Source: NORP181 sp047623555 (GTDB lineage: Bacteria; Pseudomonadota; Alphaproteobacteria; Rhodobacterales; Rhodobacteraceae). Taken from it: 30,724 nucleotides of DNA. The notes below the pieces were generated by a model. It was not told where the DNA came from and made no database searches. It was given only the letters and a program-made list of their open reading frames with translations. Positions 23,659 to 30,724 of this stretch are shown here, piece by piece (the stretch's first letter is position 1; each line of letters starts with the position of its first letter). The stretch lies in the NCBI GenBank assembly GCA_047623555.1, contig JBLHMP010000046.1, positions 1-30,724 on the forward strand. Direction: 5' to 3'. Both the position numbers and the translations under genes were made by a program.

Positions 23659-26451
23659 TCAATCGCCGTCTTCGTCTGTGTTGCGCGCCAATCTGACACC
23701 TCGCTCGTCGCGGATCAGGACTTCGCCTTCGATTTCCGGATCTGTGGTGCCGGCGGGGGGCGCCGTGGGTTTGGCCGGGGTTTCGGATTTTTCATCATCG
23801 CGGAAATGCACGATTTGTTTCCAGCTGCGGGCCGAATTGTCGCCGAATATCACCAGCAGGTCGCCGTCTTCGGCCATGTTCAGCGCATGATCTATCGCCT
23901 CAACCTCGTCCGAAATTATGGTGATGGCGTCCTCGGACACGCCATGTTGCATCAGGCCAGCACGCAGCATTTGCGGGACTTCGTCGGGGCCTCGACGACG
24001 GCGGTTGTCATCGGCTTTGCAGATGAAATGGTCAAAATGTCCGGCCAGAATGCGGGTGGCTTCCATGATGTCCTCGTCGCGCCGGTCGCCAGGGGCCGAG
24101 ACCACCAACAGGCGTTGGCCGGTGACGTCCATACGGTCGGCAAGATCGGAGATGGCGGCGAATGCGGCGGGGTTATGGGCATAGTCCAACAGCACCTTGA
24201 ACGGGTATTCGTCAAAGATATTCGTGCGTCCCGGGGCCTGGAAAAAGCTGGTGTCAAATGTACGTAACCCATGGCGAATGTTATCCAGATCAACGCCAAA
24301 GCAATAGGCCATAGCGGTGGCGAACATAGAGTTTTGCACGTTGTACATCGCCTTGCCCTCAAGCGTGGCGGGCACCAGATGCGACCACAAAACCGGCATA
24401 TGCGTGCCGTTGTGATAGATGGTGATCATGTCGCCGTTCATGCCTTTTTCAAGCACAACAGCAAGGCCACCAGCCTTGATATGTTCCTTAACCAGCGCAT
24501 GTTCGGCGTTCATTGTGACATAACAAATCGTCTTGGCATCGGCAAAATCGGCCATGCGCAAGCAGTGGATATCATCCGCGTTCAGCACCACGGTATCGGT
24601 GGCGGATTCGATCACGACGCGTTTGACCACGGCCAGTTGTTCCAGCGTATCAACGCCGCCAAGACCCAGATGATCCGCCGTCACATTCAGACAGGCGGCA
24701 ACGTCTGAGCGTTGATAGCCAAGGCCCGCGCGCACCAGACCACCACGCGCGGTTTCCATCACCGCGAAATCAACCGACGGGTCGCGCAGTACGATATGGG
24801 CGGATTTCGGGCCGGTCATATCGCCTTTGACGCTTAGTTTGCCATCGACATAAACGCCATCGGTTGAGGTCATGCCAACGGTGGCGCCGCTGGTTTTCAT
24901 GATATGGCCAAGCATCCGCGATGTCGTGGTTTTACCATTGGTGCCGGTGATCGCAGCAATCGGGATGCGTTTTTTTGTACCAATCGGGAACAGCATGTCG
25001 ATGACTTTACCGGCCACATCGCGCGGCGTGCCCTCGGACGGGGCAACGTGCATGCGGAAACCGGGGGCGGCGTTGACCTCAACAATGGCACCGCCGATTT
25101 CTTTGTATGATCGCGCAATATCGTCGATCAGGAAATCAACGCCGCCAACGTCCAGGCCCACCGCCTTGATGGCGCGTTCGGCCATGTCGCGGTTGTCCGG
25201 ATGCACGACGTCGGTCAGATCAATTGCGGTGCCGCCGGTGGATAGGTTCGCAGTGGACCGCAAATACAACATTTCGCCATCGGGCAGCACGGTTTCGGCG
25301 GTGACGCCGGCGTCTTCCATTAGGCGATGCGCCTGTTTGTCCAATTCCAGATTGGTCAGCACCTTTTCATGGCCAATGCCACGACGGGGGTCGCTGTTCA
25401 CTTCTTCGATCAACTGGGCAATCGTATCGCGACCATTGCCAACCACATGGCCGGGCACGCGTTTGGCGACGGCGACCAGTTCGTTGTTAACCACCAGCAT
25501 GCGGTGATCAAAGCCGGTGACAAAGCTCTCGACCAGAATGGCGCGGCTTTTGGAATGTTCGCGGGCCTCGGCAAATGCGGTTTCGACTTCGGCGTCGGTC
25601 ATCAGGTTGATCGACACACCGCGTCCGTGGTTGGCATCGAGCGGTTTGAGCACCACCGGGTGGCCAATGCGACGCGCGGCGCGGATGGCTTCGCGGGGCG
25701 AATAGACCATGGATTGTTGTGGCACCGGCAGGCCAAGATCGTTCATCAGATTGTGGGTGTCTTCCTTGTCGCAGGACACTTCGACGGCGATATGGCTGGT
25801 TTTGCTGGTGATCGTCGCCTGAATTCGCTGCTGATATTTACCATGACCAAACTGCACCAAAGAATAGGCGTTCAGGCGGATCCAAGGTATGTCACGCTCT
25901 TCGGCGGCGGCGACCAAAGACCCGGTCGAGGGGCCAAATTCACGACGTTGGGCCGAGAGCACAAAGGATTTCAGTTCGTCCTCCCAATCAAAATTGGGAT
26001 CAATATCAAAGTCGATGAGGGATTTCACATTGTCCGGCAGCAAATGCATCAACAACGCCATTGCCAGTTGGCCGGCAGACAAGCCCACATCCCGCTGACC
26101 ATAGGCGTAAACCATGTTGTACTGCCCCGGCACACCGGTGCCTCGCGTACGCCCAAATGTGACGTCGATGCCGGCCATGCTTTGGATTTCCAGCGCGCAA
26201 TGTTCCATGATGTGGCCCATCCAGGTGCCTTCATCTTCGCGCAGACGACGAATAAATCCGCCGGGTTCGCGATAAGAACAGCCATGTTCGCGCAGGCCGG
26301 GCAGGGCCGCGGTTAGCCCCTCAATAAAACCGTCGCCAAGTTTGACCGAAGGCCAGTCTTCGAGCACTCCAAGGTCGATAACGTGGCGGATGACCGGAAA
26401 ACTGGCCCAGACGTTGGGGCCGACAAAGACATTGGTTGAAACGATTTTCAT
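23659..26451 (-). CDS. cphA: Cyanophycin synthetase
   Basis: At 930 residues this is a complete CphA. It has an N-terminal domain (about 1-160), an ATP-grasp domain (about 165-485; VVLKPLDANHGRGVS at 266-280, EVNAAPGFRMH near 458) and a Mur-ligase domain with GTNGKTT at 503-509, then METARGGLVRAGLG and LNVTADHLGLGG. The ATP-grasp half adds aspartate to the growing chain, and the Mur half adds arginine to each aspartate side chain, making multi-L-arginyl-poly-L-aspartate in the cytoplasm. The last 40 or so residues (from SETPAKPTAPPAG) are Pro/Ala-rich and then charged, beyond the usual end. It follows cyanophycinase by 47 bp and precedes the second ligase by 10 bp. Confidence 0.97.
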   Translation of the reverse strand: MKIVSTNVFVGPNVWASFPVIRHVIDLGVLEDWPSVKLGDGFIEGLTAALPGLREHGCSYREPGGFIRRLREDEGTWMGHIMEHCALEIQSMAGIDVTFGRTRGTGVPGQYNMVYAYGQRDVGLSAGQLAMALLMHLLPDNVKSLIDFDIDPNFDWEDELKSFVLSAQRREFGPSTGSLVAAAEERDIPWIRLNAYSLVQFGHGKYQQRIQATITSKTSHIAVEVSCDKEDTHNLMNDLGLPVPQQSMVYSPREAIRAARRIGHPVVLKPLDANHGRGVSINLMTDAEVETAFAEAREHSKSRAILVESFVTGFDHRMLVVNNELVAVAKRVPGHVVGNGRDTIAQLIEEVNSDPRRGIGHEKVLTNLELDKQAHRLMEDAGVTAETVLPDGEMLYLRSTANLSTGGTAIDLTDVVHPDNRDMAERAIKAVGLDVGGVDFLIDDIARSYKEIGGAIVEVNAAPGFRMHVAPSEGTPRDVAGKVIDMLFPIGTKKRIPIAAITGTNGKTTTSRMLGHIMKTSGATVGMTSTDGVYVDGKLSVKGDMTGPKSAHIVLRDPSVDFAVMETARGGLVRAGLGYQRSDVAACLNVTADHLGLGGVDTLEQLAVVKRVVIESATDTVVLNADDIHCLRMADFADAKTICYVTMNAEHALVKEHIKAGGLAVVLEKGMNGDMITIYHNGTHMPVLWSHLVPATLEGKAMYNVQNSMFATAMAYCFGVDLDNIRHGLRTFDTSFFQAPGRTNIFDEYPFKVLLDYAHNPAAFAAISDLADRMDVTGQRLLVVSAPGDRRDEDIMEATRILAGHFDHFICKADDNRRRRGPDEVPQMLRAGLMQHGVSEDAITIISDEVEAIDHALNMAEDGDLLVIFGDNSARSWKQIVHFRDDEKSETPAKPTAPPAGTTDPEIEGEVLIRDERGVRLARNTDEDGD

Positions 26452-26498
26452 GAGTTTATTCCCTGTTCTTTGGTATCCGGTAACGGATTTTTTATTGT

Positions 26499-27353
26499 TT
26501 ATACGGGCAAGGTGCAGAATTCTGAATGTTTGCGCGGCGGAAATGCCTGTCGATTGGTCAGATCATAGCGACAGCCTTCGCCCATAACGTCAATACGTAA
26601 TCCCAAAAGGCTGATCGCCTCGCCTTCGCTTGCGTCCCACATTGACGAATGGGTCAGGTGACTGGCGTCGACCACGGTGACGGTGCCGCTGCCGATGACT
26701 TCGAAGACATTATCCGGACCGATAAAGGCGGCGGTGTCTTCGTCGATGCCCAGGCCAATCAGGAACGGGTTGTAGGATGATGCGGTCAGCAGGCGGCCCA
26801 AACGGTTTCGTTGGGTGAAATGCTGGTCGATGATAACTGCGTTGGTCAGGCCAAGACCGGGCGCAAGGCTAATGGCACCCTCGGCCGGGGCGCTGTTGCT
26901 AGAGCCACCGGCAACCATATGTTCGGACATGATCGACGCCCCCGCCGAGGTGCCCGCAACCGGTACGCCGACAGCGTTCTGGCGGCGGATTTTCTGCGCG
27001 ACAAGAGTGCCGCCAAGGATCGTGGACAGGCGCAATTGGTTGCCGCCAGTGATGAAAATGCCTGTGGCCTTGTCCAGCAGGTCGGCGAAAGTCGGGTTTT
27101 CACAATCCGCCCGCTGGGTGATTGGCAGGTATTCGACTTTGCCCGCACCCAGTTCGATAAAGATACGGTGATAATCTGGCCCGGTTTCCTCAAGCTGCGA
27201 GGCGGTGGGGATGATGATGATATCGGCCGCCGCATCGCCTGAAAGCTCGACGAATTTGCGGTGGATTTGCATGTCTTTGACACGGTCTTCGCCGCCGCCA
27301 ATAGGAATTATAAAGCCGCGATCAGTTTTGTCTGTAAGGGGTGCTGGGCACAT
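26499..27353 (-). CDS. cphB: Cyanophycinase (peptidase family S51)
   Basis: The 284-residue protein has the S51 features of cyanophycinase: FIIPIGGGED near the start, FITGGNQLRLS around 100, and the nucleophile serine S136 in AGTSAGASIM, followed by IDQHFTQRNRLGRLL. CphB cuts cyanophycin into beta-Asp-Arg dipeptides, so the operon holds both synthesis and breakdown. There is no signal peptide, so the enzyme acts on intracellular granules. It is the first gene of the minus-strand operon cphB-cphA-ligase; the promoter should lie in the 119 bp before it. The ribosome site at 27353 is weak. Confidence 0.95.
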   Translation of the reverse strand: MCPAPLTDKTDRGFIIPIGGGEDRVKDMQIHRKFVELSGDAAADIIIIPTASQLEETGPDYHRIFIELGAGKVEYLPITQRADCENPTFADLLDKATGIFITGGNQLRLSTILGGTLVAQKIRRQNAVGVPVAGTSAGASIMSEHMVAGGSSNSAPAEGAISLAPGLGLTNAVIIDQHFTQRNRLGRLLTASSYNPFLIGLGIDEDTAAFIGPDNVFEVIGSGTVTVVDASHLTHSSMWDASEGEAISLLGLRIDVMGEGCRYDLTNRQAFPPRKHSEFCTLPV

Positions 27354-27472
27354 CTGGAGAGGGATCTTTCACATATTTTGGTTCGGGACGGTTTAACCGC
27401 CACTGCGGCTGGTTCCCAGACAAATCAGCATCAGAGGTTTATATTCCTTGGCGAAGCGCGCAGAATTCGTCG

Positions 27473-27921
27473 TCAGAATGCGTCGGTAGAGTGATTCAAT
27501 ACGATAGCTTCGGCTTTGGCATGACCTTCGGGTTCCGCATGGATCACCGTTTCGACAAACCCAAACTCAGCGATTAGCGCCTGTTCTATCCGGTCACAAA
27601 TATCATGCGATACGGTGACGGTCATTTGCCCCGGCACAATCAGGTGGAATTCGATGAATGTGGTATTTCCCGCGCGCCGCGCCCGCAGATCATGGGCCAG
27701 AACGGCACCTTGGCCGGCAGCAGATATTGCACGGTGTATCGCGTCAATGTCTTGGCGGGCCGGGGCCTCGTCCATCAACCCTCCGGCCGATTCCTTCAAC
27801 ACCGACCAGCCGGCCCAGATGATATTGCCCGCAACAAACAACGCTAACAACGGGTCGAGCCACCAAAGCCCGGCAATGCGGGCAATGATGACGCCACCCA
27901 ATACGCCAATCGAGGAATGGA
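27473..27921 (-). pseudogene. 3' remnant of a cation diffusion facilitator (CDF) efflux gene
   Basis: The frame encodes only the last membrane helices and the cytoplasmic C-terminal domain of a CDF metal exporter: SSIGVLGGVIIARIAGLWWL, DPLLALFVAGNIIW, LKESAGGLMDEAP, and the FIEFHLIVPGQMTV beta strands. Complete CDF proteins are about 300 residues with six helices; the first four and their metal-binding residues are missing. Similarity stops at about 27921, at one arm of a perfect inverted repeat, and an in-frame stop lies just beyond. A TTG at 27901 would allow a 142-residue product, but this could not transport. Confidence 0.85.
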
Positions 27922-27931
27922 GGCGTATTGG
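27898..27931. repeat. Perfect 10-bp inverted repeat at the CDF gene breakpoint
   Basis: CCAATACGCC (27898-27907) and GGCGTATTGG (27922-27931) are exact reverse complements, 14 nt apart. The left arm lies in recognisable CDF coding sequence and the right arm lies just past the point where CDF similarity ends. A related string, GGCGCGTATTGG, occurs at about 28239-28250. The repeat therefore marks the rearrangement junction. Confidence 0.7.
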
Positions 27932-27960
27932 TCAAGGTCCATGTTTGTGAGGTTAAGGGA

Positions 27961-28209
27961 TTAGTATTCTGACGCGAGAAGGATCGTGAGGACACGGGCA
28001 ATGACCGATGGATCGGTTGGATCGGGCGAGCCGTATTCATGGTCTTTGTCATAGGCGTCCACTTTGAACATCACGCGTTCACCATCGACATCCACCATGC
28101 CAAAGTCATGCGTGCGGTAAGGGTCATTGTCCGGTGTGAATCCCAGCAGGACCCCAAAGTGCCTTCGCCCAACGGCGCAAAATTCCTGACAAACGTTTAC
28201 TGGTTCGCT
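27961..28209 (-). pseudogene. DUF3768 family protein remnant
   Basis: Minus-strand translation ending at the stop 27961-27963 gives FTPDNDPYRTHDFGMVDVDG, then VDAYDKDHEYGSPDP and the terminal RVLTILLASEY, which is the conserved core and C-terminus of DUF3768 proteins (function unknown, frequent on plasmids and mobile DNA). Upstream of about 28140 the similarity fades, and an in-frame stop lies at 28210-28212, so the 5' part is missing or decayed. Its neighbours, a beheaded CDF gene and other remnants, suggest scrap from an old insertion. Confidence 0.7.
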
Positions 28210-28405
28210 TTAAGAAAAGCCGCCCTGTCAATTGCTGTACAAGCAGGCGCGTATTGGCTGGGCGGTTGAGGAAACTGAGCCGCTCCGACAAGCTATTTGT
28301 GGGTGCGCCGAGTGTGGCCGTCGTGGATAGATCAACAATAATACTACTGAACGGTATGGAAGCGCCAGGTCACACCAGAGCGGCAAGAATGTGTTGGCTT
28401 TCTAT
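28210..28405. other. Non-coding stretch between the DUF3768 remnant and the fic terminator
   Basis: I see no convincing gene here. A minus-strand frame reads LSFLNRPANTRLLVQQLTG across about 28215-28290 without a recognised family. The stretch contains GGCGCGTATTGG near 28240, close to one arm of the inverted repeat at the CDF junction. It probably consists of remnants. Confidence 0.35.
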
Positions 28406-28427
28406 ACGGGGCTTTAAAAAGCCCCGT
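28406..28427. terminator. Strong GC hairpin downstream of the Fic gene
   Basis: ACGGGGCTT and AAGCCCCGT form a long GC-rich stem around a small A-rich loop, 27 bp past the stop of the minus-strand fic gene. On the plus strand it is followed by TTT and a G run. It is a good candidate terminator for fic, although a T-run is lacking in the direction of that gene. Confidence 0.6.
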
Positions 28428-28453
28428 TTGGGGGAACTGTGATCTGGTTGCCC

Positions 28454-29533
28454 CTAAGCCTTCAACCAATAGCGTGTTGCTTTACGTTCACCAGTGCGGG
28501 TCAATGCGCCTTTGGCGACCAAATCACCAAGGTCGCGGGTGGCGGTGGGGACGCTGGTGTCGGTGATGCTGATGTAATTCTTGGCACTCAACCCGCCAAG
28601 AAACCCGTCAGGCCCAGCCTCGAACATGCGGATCAGGGCTTTCTCCTGGCGCGGGTTTAACTGGCCGCGTAACCGGTCCATCATTTTGGTTTTGGCAATC
28701 AGATGGTCGATCATGGCGATCGAATAGGCTTGGGCATCCAGTGTAGTTTGGCCAAACCACAGCAACCAATTTGTTGCCTCAAGCGATGTATTGCTTGCAT
28801 GTAAGGCTTCGTAGTAGCCCTTTCGTTGGGCTTCGATCTGCCGCGACAAGGCCAGCAAGCTGGGTTGCCCAAAGGCTTGCGCCAAAGCCTTTTCACTCAG
28901 CGCACGCGCAATCCGTCCATTGCCATCCTCAAATGGGTGAATGGTCACAAAATACAGGTGCGCTAGTCCAGCTTTGGTAAGCGCGGGTAAGTCGCAGTTC
29001 TCAAACCATGCCGTAAAACGCGCCATTTCAGCTTTCATTTGATCGGATGGCGGGGCCTCAAAATGAACGGTAGGTTTTTGCAGAGGACCAGACACGACCT
29101 GCATAGGTGCGCTGTGCTCGCGGTAGCCACCAACTACGGACAGGTCACTGCGTCCGGCGCAGACTAATCGATGCCATTGGGACATCATGTCATCGCTGAG
29201 CGCTTCACCAAAACTGTTGAAACAAGACACCATCAGCTCAGCGATGCCATTTTCAGCGGGGCCAGATTTACGATCAACGGTCAGACCAAATTGGCGGCGA
29301 ACGGAAGATTGTACCGACGCCCGATCCAGAAATTCCCCCTCAATCTCGGATGTCTTCATCGCTTCATCGCTGAGCAGGTCAAACTTGAGTTGGTCTTTGT
29401 CAGCGTTCCCTAGATGTTGCCAAGCACCCATCAGGCGACCCGATCCGAGAAGAAACTGGCGCTCAAGATTAGCCAATTGTGCTTGATCAAAGCGCCAGTT
29501 TGGCCAGTCGGGATGTTGCCTGTTCCAGTTCAT
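28454..29533 (-). CDS. Class II Fic family protein (DUF4172-Fic-wHTH)
   Basis: The 359-residue protein has an N-terminal DUF4172-like stretch (WNRQHPDWPNWRFDQAQL), the inhibitory helix motif T61-S-E-I-E65-G66 that marks class II Fic proteins, and the full catalytic loop HPFEDGNGRIAR at 199-210 (His base, Mg-binding Asp, ATP-binding Gly and Arg). A winged-helix domain follows at about 285-359 (NPRQEKALIRMF to GALTRTGERKATRYW). Fic enzymes usually transfer AMP to a protein hydroxyl; the internal E65 should hold this in check. The target is unknown. The gene stands alone with its own promoter and a palindromic site over the -35 region, so the winged helix may repress it. Confidence 0.93.
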   Translation of the reverse strand: MNWNRQHPDWPNWRFDQAQLANLERQFLLGSGRLMGAWQHLGNADKDQLKFDLLSDEAMKTSEIEGEFLDRASVQSSVRRQFGLTVDRKSGPAENGIAELMVSCFNSFGEALSDDMMSQWHRLVCAGRSDLSVVGGYREHSAPMQVVSGPLQKPTVHFEAPPSDQMKAEMARFTAWFENCDLPALTKAGLAHLYFVTIHPFEDGNGRIARALSEKALAQAFGQPSLLALSRQIEAQRKGYYEALHASNTSLEATNWLLWFGQTTLDAQAYSIAMIDHLIAKTKMMDRLRGQLNPRQEKALIRMFEAGPDGFLGGLSAKNYISITDTSVPTATRDLGDLVAKGALTRTGERKATRYWLKA

Positions 29534-29562
29534 GATGAATATCTCTTAGGTTTATTACTCAC

Positions 29563-29590
29563 ATTATAGGTATTTATTGATCAATAACAA
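29563..29590 (-). promoter_or_regulatory. Sigma-70-type promoter of the Fic gene
   Basis: On the minus strand, TTGTTA (29585-29590) and TATAAT (29563-29568) are separated by 16 bp, giving a full-consensus -10 and a 4/6 -35. The expected transcript start is about 20-25 nt before the fic ATG at 29533. The region is markedly AT-rich compared with its surroundings. Confidence 0.6.
29574..29587. promoter_or_regulatory. 14-bp perfect palindrome TTATTGATCAATAA overlapping the fic promoter
   Basis: The palindrome fills the spacer between -35 and -10 and touches the -35 hexamer of the fic promoter. A protein bound here would block RNA polymerase. The winged-helix domain of Fic itself is the obvious candidate; this is inferred from position. 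A partly repeated TAGGT-TTATT string lies downstream, before the start codon. Confidence 0.5.
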
Positions 29591-29603
29591 ATCAATTTAT
29601 TCC

Positions 29604-30092
29604 TCATTTCCTACGCCGCAGTAATAATGCGGGACCAAATAGTGCCCCAAGTTCCAAACTGATCGCAAGGAACAACGGCAGCAAGATCTGACGTCCAGCA
29701 CCAAAAAACCCCAAACTTTCGAACGTCGTGACCATGCGGGCCAGCAGTTCTGAATTGCGGCTCTCAGCCTCCTTCAGTGACACAATCTGATCCAGCATCC
29801 CTTGCGCATCGGCGACTGTGAGTTGAAAATGCGTTTCCAACTCGCTGGCAACCGGCCCGCATCCGCCGCGCGCGCATTCTTGACGCCATGCGGCCTCATC
29901 CTGTGCCGCACACTGTAGCAAGTTTTGATGTTGCACACGCAGTGCCTCGCGCGTTTGGGCGCGGGTCTCAGCATCTGAATTGATCTCAGCGCCGAGAAGA
30001 AAGGAGGCAGACAGGATCGAGGTGGTGGACAGCACTGAGACCGGCGACAAAACCAATGCGATTGGAAGGGCCAGACTGCCGAGGGCCAGCCG
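29604..30092 (-). CDS. Two-TM membrane protein of unknown function, probably truncated at its N-terminus
   Basis: The open frame codes for a hydrophobic segment (LALGSLALPIALVLSPVSVL and onward), a soluble loop of about 90 residues with three cysteines (QCAAQDEAAW, then ECARGGCG), and a second membrane helix (ILLPLFLAISLELGALFGPALLL) with an RRRK tail. No family is recognised. The only starts are TTG codons, such as 30056, which falls inside the first helix; the in-frame region begins right after a stop at 30093-30095. I think the 5' end was lost where it joins the DUF6880 remnant. It lies upstream of fic on the same strand, but fic has its own promoter. Confidence 0.5.
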   Translation of the reverse strand, partial: RLALGSLALPIALVLSPVSVLSTTSILSASFLLGAEINSDAETRAQTREALRVQHQNLLQCAAQDEAAWRQECARGGCGPVASELETHFQLTVADAQGMLDQIVSLKEAESRNSELLARMVTTFESLGFFGAGRQILLPLFLAISLELGALFGPALLLRRRK

Positions 30093-30095
30093 CTA

Positions 30096-30528
30096 TAATC
30101 TGACTGGCTGAAAGAGGGCGTACCTACTTCAACATTATCGTCCGGTTCGTCGAGGCCGGGGATTAATCCCAACCCCGATATATGTTTGAACACCGGTCGC
30201 CGCCCGATTTGGATCACGTTTCCAGACGTTTGATCCGACCGTTCGGTTTCTGATTTTCCCTCTGCGTCAATTCTAAACTTAAGTGCGGCGATCCCGGCGG
30301 GTCCGAGTGCTGGCCCAACATATTGGATCACATCATCCCACTGACCATAACCGTTGCCCGAGATTGCATCGAAAATGCGTTCGGCCAAAATCTCGGGATT
30401 TTGAGATGCTTTTGAGGCGACGTCTTCAAACAATGTGATGGCATAGCGAAAGACATCGCCTGCATTACCGTTGCTGTCATCAACGCGCTCATAGACCGAC
30501 GGGGCCAGTTCGATAAATTTCCAAAGCA
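30096..30528 (-). pseudogene. DUF6880 family protein remnant interrupted by an insertion sequence
   Basis: Reading the minus strand from the IS end gives LLWKFIELAPSVYERVDDSN, then GDVFRYAITLFEDVA, ILAERIFDAISGNGYGQWDD and VGPALGPAGIAALKFRI, which matches the C-terminal half of DUF6880 proteins as I know them. The 5' half is absent because the IS-like end begins at about 30529. After about 30100 the frame loses sense and overlaps the two-TM protein in another frame, so the 3' end is also uncertain. The function of the family is unknown. Confidence 0.6.
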
Positions 30529-30724
30529 GGGCTTTGTTGCACAAAAAGGCCCGTGGTCGAGGAGCCCCTTAGCCCGGACGGATTTATCCTACAGTAACGG
30601 TTCGAGGTATGCCGAGAGCAGTATATCGGTTGAGAATTGCAGCACGGATTTGAACCTCCGCAACTTGTCGGTCGAAGTCACGAGCCATGCACTGCCTGTC
30701 AATGAGCGTTTAAGACTGACCTAG
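30529..30724 (-). mobile_element. End of an IS5-like insertion sequence (cut by window edge)
   Basis: The string GGGCTTTGTTGCACAAAAAG at 30529-30548 looks like the terminal repeat of IS elements common in Rhodobacterales. Inside it, the minus strand encodes a transposase C-terminus ending at 30584. It sits exactly where the DUF6880 gene loses its 5' part. The other end and any target duplication are outside the window. The IS5 assignment is from memory. Confidence 0.6.
30584..30724 (-). pseudogene. Transposase C-terminal fragment, apparently frameshifted
   Basis: The last codons give MARDFDRQVAEVQIRAAILN followed by RYTALGIPRTVTVG and stop, similar to the C-terminus of IS5-family transposases. 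About 12 codons upstream of the MARDFD methionine the same frame meets a stop. The likely preceding part (LKRSLTG) is in another frame, so a one-base deletion in the GGCAGTGC region is suspected. The gene runs off the right edge of the window. Confidence 0.5.

Noticed and set aside
25327..26316. Long plus-strand open frame of 329 codons inside cphA
   Set aside because: It lies wholly antisense to the well-supported cyanophycin synthetase, has no recognisable domain, and is explained by GC-biased codon use of the real gene.
28254..28442. 62-codon plus-strand frame between the remnants and fic
   Set aside because: No family, no ribosome site, and it runs into the terminator hairpin of the opposite-strand gene.

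Overview
The window reads as a chromosomal segment of a marine alphaproteobacterium of the Roseobacter group (Rhodobacterales). This rests on gene content: fused carnitine dehydrogenase/thioesterase, BKACE enzyme, non-pyrrolysine MttB-family methyltransferase, DUF983, DUF3572, an H-NOX-like/diguanylate cyclase pair. It also rests on moderately high GC and tight gene packing. The species cannot be named from the sequence alone.

Layout. (1) 1-1604: the 5' portion of a rhodanese gene running off the left edge, divergent from a Tas-type aldo/keto reductase. (2) 1715-5937: carnitine catabolism. A GATase1-AraC regulator (CdhR type) is divergent from BKACE, carnitine dehydrogenase fused to betainyl-CoA thioesterase, and an SDR. 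Together these turn L-carnitine into glycine betaine plus acetoacetate. (3) 6004-9953: an XRE regulator divergent from a fatty-acid desaturase, with two inverted repeats between them; then an EamA transporter, and convergent to it DUF983 and NUDIX genes. (4) 10155-12256: EF-hand protein, ECF sigma factor, one-TM anti-sigma candidate and periplasmic heavy-metal-sensor-like protein, resembling a CnrYXH-type envelope signalling unit. (5) 12427-20699: a PleD-like cyclase with degenerate receiver domains, DUF3572, HAD phosphatase, MttB-family methyltransferase, DUF4153 membrane protein, and an H-NOX-like protein translationally coupled to a GGDEF protein. (6) 21010-27353: a maspardin-like hydrolase, then on the minus strand a cyanophycin operon of cyanophycinase, cyanophycin synthetase and a third gene that looks like a synthetase paralogue lacking the ATP-grasp domain. 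(7) 27473-30724: a decayed accessory region with a beheaded CDF efflux gene ending at a perfect 10-bp inverted repeat, a DUF3768 remnant, an intact class II Fic protein with its own promoter and palindromic operator, a two-TM membrane protein, a DUF6880 remnant and the end of an IS5-like element.

The strongest candidate for something little described is the ATP-grasp-less partner ligase in the cyanophycin operon. Next come the H-NOX-like protein that lacks the usual heme ligand yet is coupled to a complete diguanylate cyclase, and the PleD-like protein whose first receiver domain has lost its phosphoacceptor. No tRNA, rRNA or CRISPR array was seen.
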